A DNA stretch of 64,000 nucleotides, from assembly GCF_024753135.1 (NCBI RefSeq), contig NZ_JANUGP010000001.1, forward strand, positions 186,001-250,000, read 5' to 3'. Source of the stretch: Streptomyces pyxinicus. GTDB lineage: Bacteria > Actinomycetota > Actinomycetes > Streptomycetales > Streptomycetaceae. Shown here piece after piece: positions 61,040 through 64,000 of this stretch (within the stretch, counting starts at the first letter, position 1; each line of letters opens with the position of its first letter). Under the pieces are notes generated by a model. It saw nothing but the letters and a program-made list of their open reading frames with translations. It was not told the DNA's origin and searched no databases. A program made the translations under genes and the position numbers.

Positions 61040-62206
61040 TCAGCCGCGCTTCGGCGGCTCCGCCACGAAGGCGCCGACGGAGCGCCAGGTGCGGCGGACC
61101 TCGCCCGAGACGCCCCGCCACCAGGCCTCGGCGGGGAGCTTGCCCGCCGGCTCGAACGGCTCGCCGGGGCGGGGCAGGGCGACCGCCTGGCCGGCCTCCT
61201 CGGCCGCCTCCTTGGTCCACTCCCCCGGCTCGGCCCAGGGGTGCGGGGCGAGGTTGAAGGTGCCCCAGTGGATCGGCAGCAGCGCGCCGTGCGGGGCACC
61301 GCCCTGGAGGTCGAGGTGGGCCCGCAGCCCCTCCTCGGGGGTCATGTGGATGTCGGGCCAGAACTCGCTGTACGCCCCGATCTGGATCATCGTGGCGTCG
61401 AACGGGCCGTGCGTGGCGCCGATCTCCCGGAAGCCGTCGAAGTACCCGGTGTCGCCGCTGTGGTAGATACGGTGCTCCTCGCCGGCGACGACCCAGGACG
61501 CCCAGAGGGTGTGCTGGGTGTTGCGCAGGCCCCGGCCGCAGAAGTGCCGGGCCGGGGTGGCCGTGAGGGTGATGCCGCCGACCTTGGTGGCCTCGTGCCA
61601 GTCCAGTTCGCGCAGCCGGTCCGGGGAGACGCCCCAGTGTTCGAGGTGGGCGCCCACGCCGAGCGGTACGGCGAAGACGGTGTCGGTGCCGGCCAGGGCG
61701 CGGATGGTGGGCAGGTCGAGGTGGTCGTAGTGGTCGTGGGAGATCACGACCACGTCGACCTCGCCGAGCGCGGTCAGCGGCAGCGGCGCCGGGTGCAGCC
61801 GCCGGGGGCCCGCGAAGGGGAACGGGGAGCAGCGCTCGCCCCAGACGGGGTCGAACAGCACCCGGTGGCCGTCGATCTCCGCGAGGACGCTGGAGTGCCC
61901 CATCCAGGTCAGCCGCAGCCCGGTGGCCGGCGGTCCGGCCAGGTCGGCGAAGGTCGTGGGGTACACCGGGACGGTGCCCTGCGGGGCGCGCAGCGGCCGG
62001 GTCTCCTTGTCGAGGAACACCTTCGCGAGGTCCAGCGAGGAACCGGACGGCCGGGTCCGGGCGGGTCCGCCGGGGTTCTGGAAGACGCCGTCCTCGAAGT
62101 GCGGGGAGCGGCGGATGCGTGCCAGGCGCTCGCCGCCCGGGTCCGCGCCGAAGGCGGCGGGCCGCATGCCGCGGAGCCGGGAGCTCGGGGAACGCAGACC
62201 GGTCAC
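61040..62206 (-). CDS. Metallo-beta-lactamase-fold hydrolase (NAPE-PLD/UlaG-like)
   Basis: 388 residues. Metal-binding motif VVISHDHYDHLDLPTI (HxHxDH), further ligands in TPARHFCGRGL and YHSGDTGYFDG, and a late His in LLPIHWGTFNLAPHPW. This pattern is typical of the lipid-like/lactonase-type branch related to NAPE-phospholipase D. The GTG start at 62206 follows GGAGGTACC. It is divergent from the dehydrogenase gene across a region with two operator-like sites. The substrate is unknown. Confidence 0.88.
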   Translation of the reverse strand: MTGLRSPSSRLRGMRPAAFGADPGGERLARIRRSPHFEDGVFQNPGGPARTRPSGSSLDLAKVFLDKETRPLRAPQGTVPVYPTTFADLAGPPATGLRLTWMGHSSVLAEIDGHRVLFDPVWGERCSPFPFAGPRRLHPAPLPLTALGEVDVVVISHDHYDHLDLPTIRALAGTDTVFAVPLGVGAHLEHWGVSPDRLRELDWHEATKVGGITLTATPARHFCGRGLRNTQHTLWASWVVAGEEHRIYHSGDTGYFDGFREIGATHGPFDATMIQIGAYSEFWPDIHMTPEEGLRAHLDLQGGAPHGALLPIHWGTFNLAPHPWAEPGEWTKEAAEEAGQAVALPRPGEPFEPAGKLPAEAWWRGVSGEVRRTWRSVGAFVAEPPKRG

Positions 62207-62301
62207 GGTACCTCCAGAGACAGTGGCTGAGGGCCTCCATTATGGTCGGCGCCCCCGGTTGCCGGAGGCGCCGGGTCCACGCTCCGCCATCCACCGGTGT
62301 C

Positions 62302-62319
62302 ACTGACCGTCGGTTCAGT
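62302..62319. promoter_or_regulatory. Operator-like site 1, dehydrogenase promoter region
   Basis: actgaccgtcggttcagt is an imperfect dyad of TetR-operator style (actga...tcagt ends). It recurs 48 bp downstream with 15 of 18 bases matching. Confidence 0.4.
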
Positions 62320-62349
62320 ACGTTGACAGGGTCGCGAGCGAGTCCCGAT

Positions 62350-62367
62350 ACCGACCGCCCGTTCAGT
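62350..62367. promoter_or_regulatory. Operator-like site 2, dehydrogenase promoter region
   Basis: accgaccgcccgttcagt matches site 1 at 15 of 18 positions and lies 36 bp before the dehydrogenase start. Confidence 0.4.
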
Positions 62368-62402
62368 AACCGAGCCCCGTGATCCCCTCGCCTGGAGCCC
62401 CG

Positions 62403-63587
62403 ATGACCGCCTCCGCACCGCTGATGTCCCTCGTGTGGACCGACCACGTCACCGGGCGCCGGGGCTTCCTGGTCGTGGACCGGCTGGTGCGGGGCGTGGC
62501 CAGCGGCGGGCTGCGGATGCGCCCCGGCTGCACTCTCGACGAGGTGGCCGCACTGGCCCGCGGCATGTCGATGAAGGAGGCCCTGCACTACGACCCGCGC
62601 AGCCGTTACGTCCCGCTCGGCGGCGCCAAGGGGGGCATCGACTGCGATCCGCGGGACCCGGCGGCGTACGGGCTGCTGGTGCGCTACCTGCGGGCGATGC
62701 GGCCGTACATCGAGCGTGTCTGGACGACGGGCGAGGATCTGGGGCTGACCCAGGACCTGGTGGACCGGGCGGCGGCCGAGGCGGGTCTCGTGTCGTCCGT
62801 GCAGGCGGTGTATCCGCTGCTGGAGGACGAGGCCGCGGCCCGCCGGCGGCTCGCGGACGCCTTCGCCATCGAGGTGGACGGCATCGGTCTGGACGAGCTG
62901 GCCGGCGGCTGCGGGGTCGCCGAGTCGCTGCTGACGGCGCTGGACCGGGCCGGCGTGCCGTACGGCGGGACCCGGGTGGCCGTGCAGGGCTTCGGCACGA
63001 TGGGCGGGGCCACCGCGCGTTTCCTCGCGCGCGCCGGTCTGACCGTGGTGGCGGTCGCCGACGTCCGGGGCACCGTCGCCCGTCCGGCGGGCCTGGACGT
63101 GGAGGCGCTGCTGGCCGCGCGGGACGCCCACGGCACCGTCGACCGGCGGGCACTGCGCCCCGGCGACCGCGAACTGCCCCGGGACGCCTGGCTGTCGGTG
63201 GAGGCGGAGGTGCTGGTGCCGGCGGCCGTGTCGTACGCGATCGGCCCCGCCGAGCAGGAACGGGTGGGCGCCCGCTGGATCGTGGAGGCGGCCAACATGC
63301 CGGTGCTGCCGGAGGCGGAGACGGCGCTGGCCGCGCGCGGGGTGACGGTGCTGCCTGACGTGGTGGTCAACTCCGGGACCAACGCCTGGTGGTGGTGGAC
63401 CCTGTTCGGCGACATCGGGGCGGCCGCGGACGAGGCGTTCGGGCACGTCCGGCGGTCCATGCGGGCGCTGGTCGGGCAGGTGCTGGACCGCGCGGAGGCC
63501 GACGGTACGACCCCGCGGGCGGCCGCCCACGCCCTGGTGGCCGACCGGCTGCCGGTGATCGCGGAACGTTTCGGCTGGTACCGGTGA
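62403..63587 (+). CDS. Glu/Leu/Phe/Val dehydrogenase family protein
   Basis: A 394-residue NAD(P)-dependent amino-acid dehydrogenase family member. The catalytic region is RSRYVPLGGAKGGIDCDPRD with the substrate Lys in GGAKGG, the nucleotide motif is VAVQGFGTMGGATARFLA, and VEAANMPVLPEAE and VVNSGTNAWWWW are near the end. ATG 62403 has GGAG six bases upstream. The substrate (glutamate, leucine or another) cannot be fixed by eye. A TetR gene follows on the same strand and may control it. Confidence 0.88.
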   Translation: MTASAPLMSLVWTDHVTGRRGFLVVDRLVRGVASGGLRMRPGCTLDEVAALARGMSMKEALHYDPRSRYVPLGGAKGGIDCDPRDPAAYGLLVRYLRAMRPYIERVWTTGEDLGLTQDLVDRAAAEAGLVSSVQAVYPLLEDEAAARRRLADAFAIEVDGIGLDELAGGCGVAESLLTALDRAGVPYGGTRVAVQGFGTMGGATARFLARAGLTVVAVADVRGTVARPAGLDVEALLAARDAHGTVDRRALRPGDRELPRDAWLSVEAEVLVPAAVSYAIGPAEQERVGARWIVEAANMPVLPEAETALAARGVTVLPDVVVNSGTNAWWWWTLFGDIGAAADEAFGHVRRSMRALVGQVLDRAEADGTTPRAAAHALVADRLPVIAERFGWYR

Positions 63588-63652
63588 GGGTGTGCCGGGC
63601 GCCCGATCGGGCCCGCGCGGTACCGGCTGTGCCCACACCTTAGGGTGACCGG

Positions 63653-64000
63653 ATGGCGAGAGTGCGGTTGAGCGTGGCCGAGCGGCGCGAGGAGCTGCTG
63701 CGGGCGGCCATCGAGCAGATCGAGGCGCGGGGCGTGGCGGCGGTGCGGATCGCCGACGTGGCCGCGACGCTCGGGGTGAGCAACGCGCTGGTGCTGTACC
63801 ACTTCTCCTCCAAGGAGAAGCTGGTCGCCGCCGCCTTCGCGTACGCCGCGCAGGACGATCTCGCCCACCTGCGCGCGCTGCTGGGCCGCCGGACGTCGGC
63901 GGTGCGCCGGCTGCGGGCGGCGGTGCGCTGGTACGCGCCCACGGGTCAGGCCAAGGGCTGGCGGCTGTGGATCGAGGGCTGGGCGGTGGCCCTGCGCGAA
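63653..64000 (+). CDS. TetR-family transcriptional regulator, 3' end outside window
   Basis: 116 codons are visible and the frame is open at the window end. The N-terminal HTH reads AERREELLRAAIEQIEARGV, VRIADVAATLGVSNALVLYH and FSSKEKLVAAAF, a standard TetR DNA-binding domain. ATG 63653 has no clear ribosome site. It lies 65 bp downstream of the dehydrogenase, so the twin sites at 62302 and 62350 are candidate operators. The ligand is unknown. Confidence 0.88.
   Translation, partial: MARVRLSVAERREELLRAAIEQIEARGVAAVRIADVAATLGVSNALVLYHFSSKEKLVAAAFAYAAQDDLAHLRALLGRRTSAVRRLRAAVRWYAPTGQAKGWRLWIEGWAVALRE

Overview
The window is high-GC actinobacterial DNA, almost certainly from a Streptomyces chromosome. 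The evidence is the strong G/C third-position bias, many GTG and TTG starts, an actinobacterial type VII secretion locus, a conservon (cvnABCD) operon, and a full coelichelin siderophore cluster in the gene order known from Streptomyces coelicolor.

Layout. (1) 1-10.9 kb: the end of a type VII secretion (ESX-like) locus. It has a partial EccC ATPase, a mycosin protease, a beta-helix/double-AAA EccA-like protein, a T7SS-associated protein, and two membrane-anchored lectin proteins that share one anchor but carry different lectin folds. (2) 11.0-14.5 kb: an eroded divergent pair (substrate-binding-like gene and headless LysR), an AraC regulator and a TauE/SafE exporter. (3) 14.5-19.7 kb: argC-argJ-argB-argD in one overlapping operon behind an iron box, facing a small GNAT acetyltransferase that also has an iron box. 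(4) 19.8-42.9 kb: cchK to cchA, the coelichelin cluster, with iron boxes at every promoter-bearing gap but one. (5) 43.0-49.2 kb: a barstar-family gene, then a 5,081-bp integrated element in a tRNA-Pro(GGG) gene with 56-bp direct repeats. It carries a secreted CHAP protein, an AraC regulator and a broken integrase. (6) 49.4-64 kb: a split transketolase behind a MerR-type promoter, an MFS transporter, MmcQ/YjbR, LysR, kbl-tdh threonine catabolism, a cvnABCD-GAF conservon, a metallo-beta-lactamase-fold hydrolase, a Glu/Leu-type dehydrogenase and a TetR gene running off the end.

How the genes work together. The central unit is iron acquisition. CchB hydroxylates ornithine and CchA formylates it. 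The three-module synthetase CchH (A-T-E-C-A-T-E-C-A-T) has pocket codes that read as formyl-hydroxyornithine, threonine and hydroxyornithine. CchJ is the likely releasing or processing esterase, CchK the MbtH partner, CchG/CchI an export pair, and CchC/D/E/F the ferric-siderophore importer. Coelichelin contains three ornithines per molecule. The neighbouring iron-boxed argCJBD plus GNAT make exactly the acetylated route to ornithine and stop there: there is no argF, argG, argH or argR. The most interesting reading of this window is therefore a dedicated, iron-controlled ornithine supply cassette attached to the siderophore cluster.

All calls come from reading sequence and translations; no database search was run.
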